From: Eriocheir sinensis
Lineage: Eukaryota; Arthropoda; Malacostraca; Decapoda; Varunidae
Direction of reading: 5' to 3'
Assembly: GCF_024679095.1 (NCBI RefSeq)
Contig: NW_026111834.1
Location: forward strand, 230,001 to 294,000
DNA: 64,000 bases
Shown here: positions 45,501 through 56,555 of the stretch, one piece after another
How the letters are laid out: each line of letters begins with the position of its first letter
Position numbering within the stretch: position 1 is the first letter of the stretch
Position numbers and translations under genes: made by a program
The notes under the pieces: generated by a model
Told to the model about the DNA's origin: nothing
Database searches by the model: none
What the model saw: the letters and a program-made list of their open reading frames with translations, nothing else

Positions 45501-46355
45501 TTGCCGTGCGTGGCGTCCTGTATACTCCCGTGCCCTCTCATCTGGCGGTTGAGTCCACCGCGGGCAGGATGCAGTTCCCCTCTGTTGGCAACACGCGAAG
45601 TTGGTGGGAGGGCTGGTGTAAGACGGGCGGCGCAGTGTGGCCCCATTGAATCAATCGGCTGGTCATGCGATGGCTTGGGTCAAGTAGTCACTGCCGGGTG
45701 GGCGGTCGCAAAGGTCCCGCGGCCGCCGTCAAACACCTGGCAGTGGATGCGTATACTTCCCCATTATCCCTGGGGCTGTTGGGTGCGGTCTGGCCCCAAC
45801 ATTCAGCCTCCCCTTGTTGGGCTCCGTGGTGGGTGGGGTTGTGGGGGAGTGAAACACCTCCCCTGTGTATGGGTAAGTTTCCCTTGCCTCGGCCTGCCTC
45901 TCCCTGACGTCCGCCTGTCCTCGATTACCCCTACACGGTCCTCTCTCGTCGCCACCTTGGAGCCTTTCACGGCTCCTGGTGGTGCCGCTGAAAAGTCCCT
46001 ACCTCCTAGAGGGGTTGACCAAGATAAGTCCGTGCGACACAAAAGTCCACGCCTGTCTGACAAGGCTGCCTCCCATTCCGGGGGTAACTCTGATGTGCGT
46101 CCCTCTACCAAGCTGGACGCACTTCAGATGGTGAATATCGATCCATCGTTTTCCTACCGTGCCTTGCGCTCCTTATTCAAGCCATTTGGCACAGTCCTTC
46201 GTATCCGTCTCATTTATGATGGAGACTTCAAGTCAAACAGATGCTATGTGACCTTTTCCTCCAGCGCTGAAGCCCAGTCGGCGTGTGATGCTGTTGCGAC
46301 TCTGCCTATCGCAGGTGCTGGATTTCAAGCGAAACTTCTTCGCTTCGGACAGTGA
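45501..46355 (+). pseudogene. Jockey ORF1 N-terminal part with RRM-like domain
   Basis: Frame of 284 codons. The first two thirds are Pro/Gly/Ser-rich and probably largely 5' UTR read through; the true start is uncertain, possibly near 46,000. Residues about 205-280 form an RRM-like fold: MVNIDPSFSYRALRSLFKPF, GTVLRIRLIYDG and NRCYVTFSSSAEAQSACDAV, where RCYVTFSS is the RNP1-type strand. Non-LTR ORF1 proteins with such domains bind element RNA as a chaperone. The frame stops (KLLRFGQ) and the protein continues in the next frame as SDSDMDYVPN, so a single-base frameshift separates it from the frame at 46,285. Confidence 0.65.
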
Positions 46356-48009
46356 CATGGACTATGTCCCGAACCTATTTGAAGACGCTTTGTTAGAGCC
46401 AACTCCCAGGGACAGCCAGGTCCCTCCCCCTCGTTGGTTTGTTGCATACTATAGGAATGGGCGTGGTAACTTCATTCATGCTGCTAGGTACCTCGCCAAA
46501 GAAATTGGCACGATCCCTGAGGGGAATCTGAAAAAGTATGAAAAGGGAGTGTTAGTCAGGGCTAAAGATATTACTCAAGCTAAAATGGTGCAACATCTAC
46601 CATGCCCTGCTGACAACATGTTTGAAACGGTCAAAGCACATCATACCTTCAATTATAGTAAAGGCAGTATATATAACCATGACCTCTATGAGCTCTCTGA
46701 GGAGGAAATATTTGGGATGTGCCCTAGTTCTGTTCATAAGGTGTCCAAGTTAAAGGGTTCAGCTAACATGATACTTCTCACCTTTTTTGGTTCTACCCTC
46801 CCTGACCGTGTCAATACTGGCCCCCTCCATCTAGATAAAGCAGACTGGCAGCGATTTACGGAACTTAGCTCCTCTCTTCGTCCGTTGGCTGACTTTGGAA
46901 CTTCCGACGAGGTTGCATCCTATTTCACTGATGCCCTACATTCTGGAGCCCTTCAATCCGTCCCCAGGACGTCTGGCCAGTTCCCTAAACGTCCTGTTCC
47001 CTGGTGGAACGGCGCTTGCACAACTGCTGTGCAAGAGAAGCGTGCTGCATTTTCTCGACTTCGTCGTCACCGTGGGGACCCCCAGTGTTTGGATGCTTTT
47101 CGGGGAGCGCGTGCTCGAGCACGACGTACTTTCAAGGAGGCTCGACGAATTTCTTGGAAGGCTTATCTTTCTTCCATCACTACCAGAACTACACTCACAG
47201 AAGTCTTTAACAGAGTTCGTAAGATCTCTGGGAAGTTTTCCCCCCCTCCCCCCCCAGTGCTATCGCATGCAGGGGAGACGGTGGCGGACCCTAAGATTGT
47301 TGCTGACCTAATCGCCAAGCACTTTGCCAGTGCCTCTAGGAAAGATCCTACTGCACCAGGGGCTCGTCATCGCCGGGATTTGGAATCACTCGGCGTTAAC
47401 TTCGCTTCCACCGGAGGGGAATCTTATAATATCCTATTTTCTCTTTCCGAGCTGAAGACGGCTTTATCCCAGTGTCATGATTCCTCGCCAGGTCCAGACG
47501 ACATCCCTTATGCTTTCTTACGCCACATGTCTGACTGTGGTTTTACATTTTTATTGGATCTTTACAATTTCATTTGGCGTACCGGTGATTTTCCATCTCT
47601 GTGGAGTGTGGCTGTAATTCTCCCCATTCTAAAGCCTGGGAAAGATCATCTCCCAGCAACTAACTATCGTCCTATTTCTTTAACATCCTGCATTTGTAAA
47701 GTGATGGAGAAGATGGTGAATGTCAGGCTTATGTGGTACTTGGAGAGCCGGAATTTATTGACCCCGGTGCAATATGGTTTCCGAAAGGTGAGCTCCACCT
47801 CGGATGTTCTTTTATCCTTGGAATCCTCAGTTTGTGAGGCGTTTGCCAATAATCACCACCAGGTGACCGTGTTTTTTGATCTGGAGAAGGCCTATGACGC
47901 CGCTTGGTGTCATGGAATTTTACTTAACCTGTTTGAGTTTGGTCTTCGTGGCCGTCTCCCTGTTTTATTCAGGAGTTTTTATCTCGTCGTCTTTTACGGG
48001 TTAGAGTAG
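46285..48009 (+). pseudogene. In-frame ORF1-ORF2 fusion of a Jockey-type element
   Basis: 574-codon open frame. Residues about 20-178 are the rest of ORF1 (FVAYYRNGRGNFIHAARYLA, GTIPEGNLKKYEKGVL, YELSEEEIFGMCPSSVHKVS, ILLTFFGSTLPDRV), a Gag-like domain of the kind that precedes zinc knuckles. At about 46,820-46,832 it passes without a break into ORF2 downstream of the endonuclease (HLDKADWQRFTELSSSLRPL, RPVPWWNGACTTAVQEKRAA). The RT fingers and palm follow: LKTALSQCHDSSPGPDDIPY, NYRPISLTSCICKVMEKMVN, LLTPVQYGFRKVSSTSDVLL and TVFFDLEKAYDAAW with the first catalytic Asp (about 47,880). It ends at a frameshift-induced stop (48,009). The endonuclease and zinc knuckles are deleted, so retrotransposition by itself is not expected. 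Confidence 0.82.
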
Positions 48010-48356
48010 GGAGTACTCTTTCCGAGGTTTGTCCACTTGAGGATGGAGTACCACAGGGAAGTATTATCAGTGTTACGCTATTTGCTGTGGCTATTAATGG
48101 AGTCGTTGGTGTCCTGCCTGATGGAGTTCATAGCTCCTTATATGTAGACGATTTATCCATTTCGTTCTCTGCGGCAAGGATGTCGCTGATTGAACGAAAA
48201 CTGCAATTGATAATTAATAGAGTCGCCAATTGGGCAAATACGCGCGGCTTTCGATTTTCGTCCTCAAAGACAGTAGCTATGTATTCTGTCGTCTTCGAGA
48301 CGTTCATCCGGACCCTGACTTATATCTTGGTAATAGGCGACTGTCCTGTGTAGAGA
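48010..48356 (+). pseudogene. Jockey RT, frameshifted remainder with YVDD
   Basis: Continuation of the reverse transcriptase one frame over: LEDGVPQGSIISVTLFAVAI (about 48,040), then HSSLYVDDLSISFSAARMSL with the catalytic Asp pair (about 48,145), then ANWANTRGFRFSSSKTVAM. The frame ends at 48,354. The thumb and C-terminal regions are missing. Confidence 0.82.
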
Positions 48357-48440
48357 CGCCTCGTTACCTCGGTTTTATTTGATAGCCGCCTAACCTGAGT
48401 GCCTCATTTACGTTACGTTAAGGCGGCTTGTCAGAAAGCC

Positions 48441-50690
48441 CTAAGATTACTCAATGCTAGCAAAGCTATGGTATTAACGTGCAATGGTCATCATACCAAA
48501 ATATGTAGTAATTAATTATACATGTCAACCTACTTATTTTCATGAGATCATGGTATGACCACTGAAAAACATAACTTTTTTTTATCTTGGTTCCATTACA
48601 AAATCTTAGGTCACTTGGTAAAGTGTTCACCTAAGTCCGACCCAAGCTGACAACATAAACTTTTTTTTTTTTTTTTACAGCAAAGGAGACAGTTCAAGGG
48701 CACAAAAAAAGCAAACATTAATAAAATAAAAGCCCGCTACTCACTGCTTCTAAAAAGAATCCAAAGAGGTGGCCGAGAGATAGGTCAGTTTCGGGAGGAG
48801 AGGTGTCCTGATACCCTCCTCTTGAAAAAGTTCAAGTCGTAGGCAGGAAGAAATACAGATGAAGGAAGATTGTTCCAGAGTTTACCAGCGTGAGGGATGA
48901 AAGAGTGAAGATGCTGGTTAACTCTTGCATAAGGGGTTTGGACAGTATAGGGATGAGCATGAGTAGAAAGTCGAGTGCAGCGGGGCCGCGGGAGGGGGGG
49001 AGGCATGCAGTTAGCAAGTTCAGAAGAGCAGTCAGCGTGGAAATATCGATAGAAGATAGAAAGAGAGGCAACATTGCGGCGGAATTTAAGAGGTAGAAGA
49101 CTATCAGTATGAGGAGGAGAGCTGATGAGACGAAGAGCCTTAGCCTCCACTCTGTCCAGAAGAGCTGTGTGGTGGAGCCCACACATGAGATGCATACTCC
49201 ATACGAGGGCGGACAAGGCCCCTGTATATGGACAGCATCTGTGCAGGGAAGAAGAACTGGCGGAGACGGTACAGAACGCCCAGCCTCGAGGAAGCTGATT
49301 TAGTAAGAGATGAGATATGAAGTTTCCAGTTGAGATTTTGAGTTAAGGATAGACCGAGGATGTTTAGTGTTGAGGAAGGTGATAGCTGGGTGTTGTCAAA
49401 GGATAGGGGATAGTTGTTTGGAAGATTGTGTCGAGTGGATAGGTGGAGAAACTGTGTTTTAGAGGCGTTGAAGGACACCAGGTTCTTCTTGCCCCAATCG
49501 GAAATAGTAAGGTCTGAGGCTAAGCGTTCTGCAGCCTCCAGCCTTGAGTCGTTAAGTTCCTGAAGGGTGGGTCTTCTATTAAAAGAAGTTGAATAATGCA
49601 GAGTGGAATCATCGGCGTAGGAATGGATAGGACAGTTCGTTTTGGAAAGAAGATCATCAATGAACAACAGAAAAAGAGTGGGAGATAGGACAGAACCCTG
49701 TGGGACACCACTGTTAATAGATTTAGGGGAAGAACAGTGACCGTCTACCACGGCAGAAATAGAACGGTCAGAAAGGAAACTGGAGATAAAGGTACAGAGA
49801 GAAGGATAGAAACCGTAGGAGGGTAGTTTAGAAAGCAAAGATTTGTGCCAGACCCTATCAAAAGCTTTTGATATGTCCAGCGCAATAGCAAAAGTTTCAC
49901 CGAAACGGCTAAGAGAGGATGACCAAGAGCCAGTTAGGAAGCCAAGATCACCAGTAGAACGCCCCTTGCGGAACCCATACTGGCGATCAGATAGAAGGTC
50001 AGAAGTGGAAAGGTGCTTTTGAATCTTTCGGTTAAGGATTGATTCAAAAGCTTTAGATAGACAAGAAAGTAAAGCAATAGGACGGTAGTTTGAGGGATTG
50101 GAGCGGTCACCCTTCTTAGGTACAGGCTGTATGAAGGCATACTTCCAGCAAGAAGGAAAGGTAGATGTTGACAGGCAGAGGCGAAAGAGTTTGACCAGGC
50201 AAAGCGTGTTTGCAAGCTGAGTGCTTAGAATATTGGCATAATAATAAAAGATGCTGAAAACTGGATTCCACTACTTTATTTAATATATGAGTAATTATAT
50301 ACTGAATTTGTAATGGAGCCAAGATAAAAATCTATGTTTTCGGTGGTCATACCATGATCTCATGATAATAAATAGGTTGACATATTTAATTAATTTTTTC
50401 GTTTTTTGTTATGACGACTATTGCATTAATACCATAGCTTTGAACCCAATGATGAATATCTTCAAGCAAGACACAAATAGCAACAGATTGGTCACCAATT
50501 CACTCAGTAAACAAATTCATATATTCAATAAAGTAGTGTAATCCAGTTTTCAGCATCTTTTATTATTATGCCAATATTCTAAACACTCAGCTTGCAAACA
50601 CGCTTAGGTTTATGTTGTCAGCTTGGGTCGGACTTAGGTGAACACTTTACCAAGTGACCTAAGATTACTCAATGCTACCATAGAGGTACA
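48441..50690. repeat. Interleaved inverted-repeat structure split by a retrotransposon
   Basis: Arm A is 48,601-48,660 joined to 50,201-50,285, and its reverse complement is 50,526-50,668 (AGGTCACTTGGTAAAGTGTT on the left, AACACTTTACCAAGTGACCT on the right). A second pair, X, is 48,463-48,600 and its reverse complement 50,316-50,455 (GAGATCATGGTATGACCAC shared). The order is X, A, X', A'. The 18-bp word TAAGATTACTCAATGCTA occurs directly at both outer edges (about 48,451 and 50,660). No protein is encoded. It looks like a foldback-type element or an inverted duplication. A J-family insertion separates the two halves of arm A. Confidence 0.8.
48661..50200 (-). mobile_element. J-family retrotransposon, 5'-truncated
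   Basis: The T-run 48,661-48,676 is the poly(A) tail. On the minus strand the sequence covers the RT and C terminus. The largest frame (49,838-49,140) reads MLSKLPSYGFYPSLCTFISS, INSGVPQGSVLSPTLFLLFI, IHSYADDSTLHYS (YADD near 49,610) and LGLSLTQNLNWKLHISSLTK. The next frame (49,216-48,785) reads FIPHAGKLWNNLPSSVF and ends VSGHLSSRN. The 5' truncation is at 50,200 in the pre-RT linker. Only a few frameshifts, so it is one of the youngest J copies here. Confidence 0.9.
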
Positions 50691-50946
<256 letters not shown>

Positions 50947-51169
50947 TCTGCCCTAGTGTCCCTCCCACTTTTGAGGTCCAAATGACGCCCCTGATTGTAA
51001 CAACGTATCTTGTAACACCCATGACTGGGTGCCGGTGCAAATCTCCTCATTGAACACCGATAAATTAATCTAGGCTCTAGGGAACTCGGAAAAATCCAAG
51101 TTAGAGAGTGCTGGCTGTGGTGATTGAGCCAGTGACCTTCGACATACAATGTCTATCAGTCGAGCCAAT

Positions 51170-51455
51170 AAAGGTAAAGGTAAAGTTGGGGCATACGCTG
51201 TAGCAGCGCGTGGCCTCGGTGCTCATCTCTGTAACATTGGCCCTTGAGCCTGTGGTGGGAGGGAGCCCATTACCCCGGGACACAGGGCCAGTGTGACATC
51301 CGGGTTACCACAGTTTCCCCAGGTAGTCATTTATCGACCAGCCCGAGAGGGAGAATGATCAGCTGGGTGAGCTGCACGCCGACTGCCCAGGCCGGGATTC
51401 GAACCCGGGCCCGCGTAGAAGCCAGGCATGCTGACCACTAGACCACGGAGGCGTA
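51170..51455 (-). mobile_element. tRNA-derived SINE
   Basis: On the minus strand the head (51,452-51,390) is tRNA-like: GCCTCCGTGGTCTAGTGGTC holds the A box and CCCGGGTTCGAATCCCGG the B box. The acceptor ends do not pair (GCCTCCG against CTGGGCA), so it is a SINE head, not a tRNA gene; the loop CTTCTAC would give a TCT anticodon. The body passes through CTCGGGCTGGTCGATAAATG and CTGTGTCCCGGGGTAATGGG and ends in a TTTACC repeat tail (complement of AAAGGTAAAGGTAAAG at 51,173). Confidence 0.82.
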
Positions 51456-51664
51456 TTGGAGCCCAATCTCAAGTGAACCCACTCACAATGGCACACAATT
51501 TTTTTTCTGGAAAATTTTGTGCTTTGAATGAATTTGCTAACCATTTCTGTCGAAAATCAGCACAGATTATTTTTCACCCCTTCCACCCCAACCTCCTCAG
51601 TAATAAAAAAAAGTGACAAAATCATAGCCTTGAGGCAGTAATATTCAGCCCCAGCATCAAAAAA
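51456..51664. other. Unassigned
   Basis: AT-rich sequence with no recognised feature. Confidence 0.4.
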
Positions 51665-52290
51665 TTATACTGCTGCCCTGTGAAAGGCATCTCTTAACTC
51701 CGATGAAGTAGGTGGTGACTGTGGTGGAGCAGCTTCATTGTCATCCCTGGCAGTGGCAGGTGTCATTGGGCCAGCAGATGATGAAGCAGTGGCAGGTGTC
51801 ATTGGGCCAGCAGATGATGAAGCAGTGGCTGGTGTCATTGGGCCAGCAGATGATGAAGCAGTGGCTGGTGTCATTGGGCCAGCAGATGATGAAGCAGTGG
51901 CTGGTGTCATTGGGCCAGCAGATGATGAAGCAGTGGCTGGTGTCATTAAATAGCAGATGATGAAGCAGTGGCTGGTGGAATTGGGCCAGCAGATGATGAA
52001 GCAGTGGGTGGTGTCATTGGGCCAGCAGATGATGAAGCAGTGGGTGGTGTCATTGGGCCAGCAGATGATGAAGCAGTGGCTGGTGTGTTGGGCGCCAGAT
52101 GATGAAGCAGTGGCAGGTGCAAAATAGCAGCTGAAGCAGTGGCAGGTGTCATTGGGCCAGCAGATGATGAAGCAGATGACGAAGCAGTGGCAGGTGTCAT
52201 TGGGCCAGCAGATGATGAAGCAGTGGCTGTTGTCATTGGGCCAGCAGATGATGAAGCAGTGGTGTCATTTGGCCAGCAGATGATGAAGCA
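51665..52290 (-). repeat. 36-bp minisatellite, coding-compatible
   Basis: GGGCCAGCAGATGATGAAGC units repeat every 36 bp (e.g. 51,841 and 51,877), about 14 copies with some partial units. Because 36 is a multiple of three, each strand has a 12-residue peptide repeat: MTPATASSSAGP on the minus strand, VIGPADDEAVAG on the plus strand. The minus frame leaves the array into a non-repeat tail (RDDNEAAPPQSPPTSSELRD) with a stop at 51,665, which resembles a real protein end. In the middle a unit with TTAAATAGC in place of GGGCC introduces a stop, and other units are out of phase, so the array is broken as a coding sequence. No family is recognised. Confidence 0.7.
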
Positions 52291-52297
52291 GTGGCAG

Positions 52298-53282
52298 GGA
52301 AGGGAAGGGAAGGGAAGGGAAGGGAAGGGAAGGGAAGGGAAGGGAAGGGAAGGAAAGGAAAGGAAAGGAAAGGAAAGGAAAGGAAAGGAAAGGAAAGGAA
52401 AGGGAAGGGAAGAGAAGGGAGGGGAAAGGAAAGGAAAGGAAAGGAAAGGAAAGGAAAGGAAAGGAAAGGAAAGGAAGGGAAGGAAAGGAAAGGAAAGGAA
52501 AGGAAAGGAAAGGAAAGGAAGGAAGGAAGGAGAGGAAAGGAAAGGAAAGGAAAGGAAGGGAAGGGAAGGAAAGGAAGGGAAGAAGGAAGGAAGGAAGGGA
52601 AGGAAAGGAAAGGAAAGGAAAGGAAAGGAAAGGAATGGAAAGGAAAGGGAAGGGAAGGGAAGGGAAGGGAAGGGAAGGGAAGGGAAGGAAAGGAAAGGAA
52701 AGGAAAGGAAAGGAAAGGAAAGGAAAGGAAAGGAAAGGAAAGGAAAGGGAAGGGAAGGGAAGGGAAGAAAGGGAGGGAAGGAAGGAAGGAAGGAAGGAGG
52801 GAAGGAAAGGAAAGGAGGGAAGGAAAGGAAAGGGAGGAAGGGAAGGGAGGGAAGGAAGGAAGGAAGAGGAAGGGAAGGAAGGAAGGGAAGGGAAGGAAGG
52901 AAGGAAAGGAAGGAAGGAAGGAAAGGAAAGGAGGAAGGAAGGGAAGGGGAAGAGAAGGAAGGGAAAGGAAAGGAAAGGAAAGAATAGGAAAGTTAAGGAA
53001 AGGAAAGGAAAGGAAAGGAAAGGAAAGGAAGTGAAGGGAAGGGAAGGAAAGGAAGAGGAAGGAAGGAGGAAGGAAGGAAGGGAAGGAAAGGGAAGGAAGG
53101 AAGGAAGGGAAGGGAAGGAAGGAAGGGAAGGGAGGAAGGAAAGGGAAGGAAGGAAGGGAAGGGGAGGGAAGGGAAGGGGAGGGAAGGGAAGGGGAGGGGA
53201 GGGAAGGGAAGGGGAGGGAAGGGAAGGGGAGGGAAGGGAAGGGGAGGGAAGGGAGTGAAGGGAAGGGAAGGGAAGGGAAGGG
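52298..53282 (+). repeat. (AAGGG)n/(AAAGG)n pentanucleotide array, ~1 kb
   Basis: Starts with pure GGGAA units, then alternates long runs of GGAAA, GGAAG and GGGGA units. Purines only on the plus strand. Long frames on both strands (KGKER-type and FPSLP-type) are artefacts. It abuts the 36-bp minisatellite directly. Confidence 0.98.
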
Positions 53283-53439
53283 GGTAAATGTCCAGAGAGT
53301 TGCCCATCTCACTGCGGTACTTCTCACCCTAACCATGGGTTAGATCTCATGATTCTATGCATTTTGAACCCCATATATATGCCTCGGGGCGTCACTGGGA
53401 GGACTGGGATACTTTGTTACCCTGCCTCCAAAGTACGAT
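53283..53439. other. Unassigned
   Basis: No feature recognised. Confidence 0.4.
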
Positions 53440-53508
53440 ATTACGCCTCCATATTGTACTTAAGGGACGAAATACATGTCCCTTAACCATAATATGAAGG
53501 CGGAAAAA
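53440..53508. repeat. Hairpin-forming inverted repeat
   Basis: CGCCTCCATATTGTACTTAA (about 53,445) and the reverse complement of the right arm (CGCCTTCATATTATGGTTAA) match at 16 of 20 positions and continue GGGAC, with a loop of about 9 bp. Possibly the core of a small foldback or MITE. Confidence 0.65.
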
Positions 53509-54000
53509 CTTAAAAGTAATGAAAAAGTGGTAAAGGTAGTGAAAAGGCATATTATACATACGCGCGATGTGTTTACATGGCGACGCCATCGCGATGTGAG
53601 CAGCGTTGCCAACGATCCGGTTAGCGGTGTTAAGCTAGGTTAGCGATGGAACGCTTAGTTAGCCAGTAGCCCACGCATGTGAGACCAGGTCCACCACGCG
53701 TGGTTTTTTTTTTTCAGACTTTCGAGATGGGCTGTGGCGCCTTTACCTAATACTATCAATACATCACCCCATCACTTATCTCCCCTCCTCTATTCTTACT
53801 CCTCTTTTTTTCATCTTCCTCCACTCCCACTCCCCCTTCAGCATCCCCCTTCCTCCCATCACCTGCCCCATAAACCGTTCATTGCGCCATTATTCGCGGA
53901 AGCCCCTTAGTGATGGTCTTGAGATTAGTACCCATTGATCTTGCGGCCTTGAGTCATTTCCTCGGAGGCTGATGGCGGGATTAGTATGTGCGAAGGAGAT

Positions 54001-54002
<2 letters not shown>
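53509..54002. other. No gene seen
   Basis: Unique sequence, then a C/T-rich stretch (53,770-53,860). Nothing recognised. Confidence 0.5.
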
Positions 54003-54070
<68 letters not shown>

Positions 54071-54112
54071 GAGACAGACAGACAGACAGACGGACAGACA
54101 ATCAGACAGTCA
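54003..54112. repeat. (GACA)n tetranucleotide repeat
   Basis: ACAG/GACA run of about 25 units, continuing degenerately as GAAAGA and GACAGACA words to about 54,420. Confidence 0.96.
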
Positions 54113-54420
54113 GACAAACAGAAAGACGGGGATAGAGAGGAAGAAAGAGAGCAAGAAAGCACTAAAGAACAAGGTAGGGAGAGAATAAATAAATAAATAG
54201 AGAAAAAAGAAAAAAAGAAGGAAAGACAGACAGACAGAAGCACAAATAGACGGACAGACAAACAGAATATGACAGAGAAAGAAAGACAGCAAGCAAGCAA
54301 ACAAACAAGCAAACAAGAAAGAACGAACGAAAAAGAAAAACAAAGATAAGAAGAGAAAGAATAAAGAAAGAAAAAAAACCGAACGAGAAAGAAAAAAAGA
54401 AAGACAAAGATCACGTTAAA

Positions 54421-54559
54421 GACTTAAAAGCTTATGAGATAGATAGTTTAGTAAAGAAAAACTCAAAATGATGTGTCAAAATAGATAGAAGTTAAGATAT
54501 TAACATATAAGTGAAAAAATTAGGAGGTGAGAGTAATTGAATGTTAGTAAAGATGAGAG
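54421..54559. other. Unassigned AT-rich spacer
   Basis: No feature recognised. Confidence 0.4.
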
Positions 54560-55340
54560 GTAATAAGATAGAGATAAAGAAGAGGAGGAGGAGGAGGAGG
54601 AGGAGGAGGAAGGGGAGGAGGAAACTGACGAGAGAGGGACCATGTAAGAAAATGATGGGATGGGCGAAATGGAGGAGCAGTGAAATATGTGATGGGAAAG
54701 AGATAGAGAGAAGGAGGGAGAGAGAGGGAAGGAGAGAAGGAGGGAGGAAGAAGTTAATAGGGAGGGAGAACGGATGGGTTTGGTAGGAAGAGGAAGGGAA
54801 GGAGTGGGGGAGGGAAGAGTGATGGAAGGGAAATGGAGGAATGCTGGGGAGGAAATGGAGGAGTTGATGGGAGGCGGTGGACCTTTCCATAACAAGTACT
54901 CAACGTGTTATGGAGGTACAGGAAGGAGGGAGGGAGGGAGTTAGGTGGGTGGGTAGGTTCTGTAGGTTAGAAGGTAAGGAGATAGAGAGTAAAGAAAGGA
55001 GGAAAGGAAAGAAAGAAGGAAGGGAGGGCGGTAGGAAGGAAAGAAGAAAGGAAGGAAGGAAGGATAGAAAGAATGAATGAATGAAGGCTAGAAGTGAGTA
55101 AGTAGGGAAGGAAGGAAGAAAGGAAGGATAGAAAGAATGAATGAATGAAAGCAAAAAGCGAGTAAGGAAGAAAAGGAAGGAAGGAAGGAAGGAAAAAAGG
55201 AAGGAAGGGAAGGAAAGAAGGAAGATAGAAGCAAAGAAAGGATGAAAGTATAGAAGATAATAAAATGTGAACGAAAGGAAGGTAGGGAGGGAGAGAAAAA
55301 CGGAGATGTAGGAGGGAAGGAATGAAAAGAGGGAGTGGAA
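54560..55340. repeat. Purine-rich GGA/GGAA/GAAG block
   Basis: (GGA)n at about 54,578-54,612, GGGAGAGA words, then GGAAG repeats with a diverged ~60-bp repeat (AGAAAGAATGAATGAATGAA at about 55,066 and 55,132). Frames across it are compositional. Confidence 0.88.
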
Positions 55341-55740
55341 AGTGGTCAGTGATGTCGCTTTTGTTGTTGTTATTGTTAGTGTTGATATATTGTTGACACA
55401 TTTCACTCGTTTTCCATTTCTTTGCTATACTTTCATCCATTCCTTTCGTACTGACCTCAACACCGTCCCACACACACCAGCAGTATCGGAAAAATATAGT
55501 CTTTTTTTATTTTGTTTCATATATATTGATCTTCGTTCGATTATAAATAAGTTGTTGCCGGTCATAAGTAATAACAGATTTTTAGGTCACTTTCAGTAAC
55601 GTAATATGTTCTGTTTTAATCGGTTCAACGTACTACGAGGGATGTCAACAATTCAGTACTAAAATAATATAAAAGCAGATAGACTGATACAAACATACAA
55701 ATATATAATACTATTTTAAGCCAATCTTTTTAGCTCCCTA
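55341..55740. other. No gene seen
   Basis: AT-rich unique sequence. Confidence 0.5.
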
Positions 55741-55774
55741 CTCCCCCTCACGCACACACGCACATACATACATA

Positions 55775-55823
<49 letters not shown>

Positions 55824-55872
55824 ACTAGCACCACTGGGTCAAGGGTTCATGAATCACCAGCTGTCAGCGATA

Positions 55873-55925
<53 letters not shown>

Positions 55926-55961
55926 TGTGTGTTTGTGTGTGTGTGCGTGTGTGTGTGTGTG
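55741..55961. repeat. (CA)n, then compound (CT)n(GT)n
   Basis: (CA)n at 55,780-55,821 and (CT)n at 55,879-55,907 joined directly to (GT)n up to 55,961. Confidence 0.96.
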
Positions 55962-56551
55962 TTATCTACGGTTTTCCTATTCTTTTCCGTTGTAAGTGAC
56001 CCGCGTGAATGGTACGGATCTGTTGAGAATAAAGGGGAAAGGTGTGTGACCGTGACAAAACCATAGAATTCCCTATTTGATTTTTGTATGAGTATTTTTT
56101 TATTCAGTTTCATATGAAGGGATCTTGCCAAATGAATAAGACTATTAGGGTTATTTTTATGTTAGGCTCAAAGTAAAGCGCCGGAATTGTTTCATGATGG
56201 GGCCTGTTGGTCGGACCTGTCCCGTTAGTGGCGCAGGTAATTGCTTTTATAGTGACGTCATTCTTGCTTGGCTTATGTTGCTCCCCGAAGAGAGTTTAGC
56301 TTGAGTCCGGGTTGATAGGTGGTCATCAGAACAGCACTGATTGTATTATTTGCATTATTGTTTGTTGTATATATTTTGGTGTGTTGTGTATTTCATCAAG
56401 ATATGTTCTGCTATTATTTGCGTTCTAAGTTTAATTGGCAGTTTCTCATATTGTGCGTTTTATTATTTAACTCGTTTTTTTTTTTTTTATCCGAGGAAGC
56501 GTGATGCACTTGTCTTGTCCACTCTGTTGTTGTGAATCCTTTGTGCCTCTT
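55962..56551. other. No gene seen
   Basis: Unique sequence of ordinary composition. The frames (up to 64 codons) match nothing known to me. Confidence 0.5.
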
Positions 56552-56555
56552 TTAA

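Larger units (their letters stand above)
45279..48440 (+). mobile_element. Jockey-type non-LTR retrotransposon, internally deleted
   Basis: The element begins at a structured 5' end (GTCACC...GGTGAC hairpin, 45,293-45,312) and has a GC-rich 5' region, an RRM-bearing ORF1 start, a fused ORF1/ORF2 frame and RT palm motifs up to about 48,350. A KAACQKALRLLN-like stretch near 48,440 is the last recognisable piece. The whole endonuclease and the zinc-knuckle end of ORF1 are missing, and the 3' end is truncated where an inverted-repeat structure starts. This is a different family from J: its RT has YVDD in place of YADD. Confidence 0.85.

Noticed and set aside
51390..51452. Minus-strand tRNA gene (TCT anticodon)
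   Set aside because: The acceptor strands do not pair and a SINE body with a TTTACC tail follows.
52139..53336. Frames of 247-367 codons in the AAGGG array
   Set aside because: Pentanucleotide repeat translated in every phase; not protein coding.
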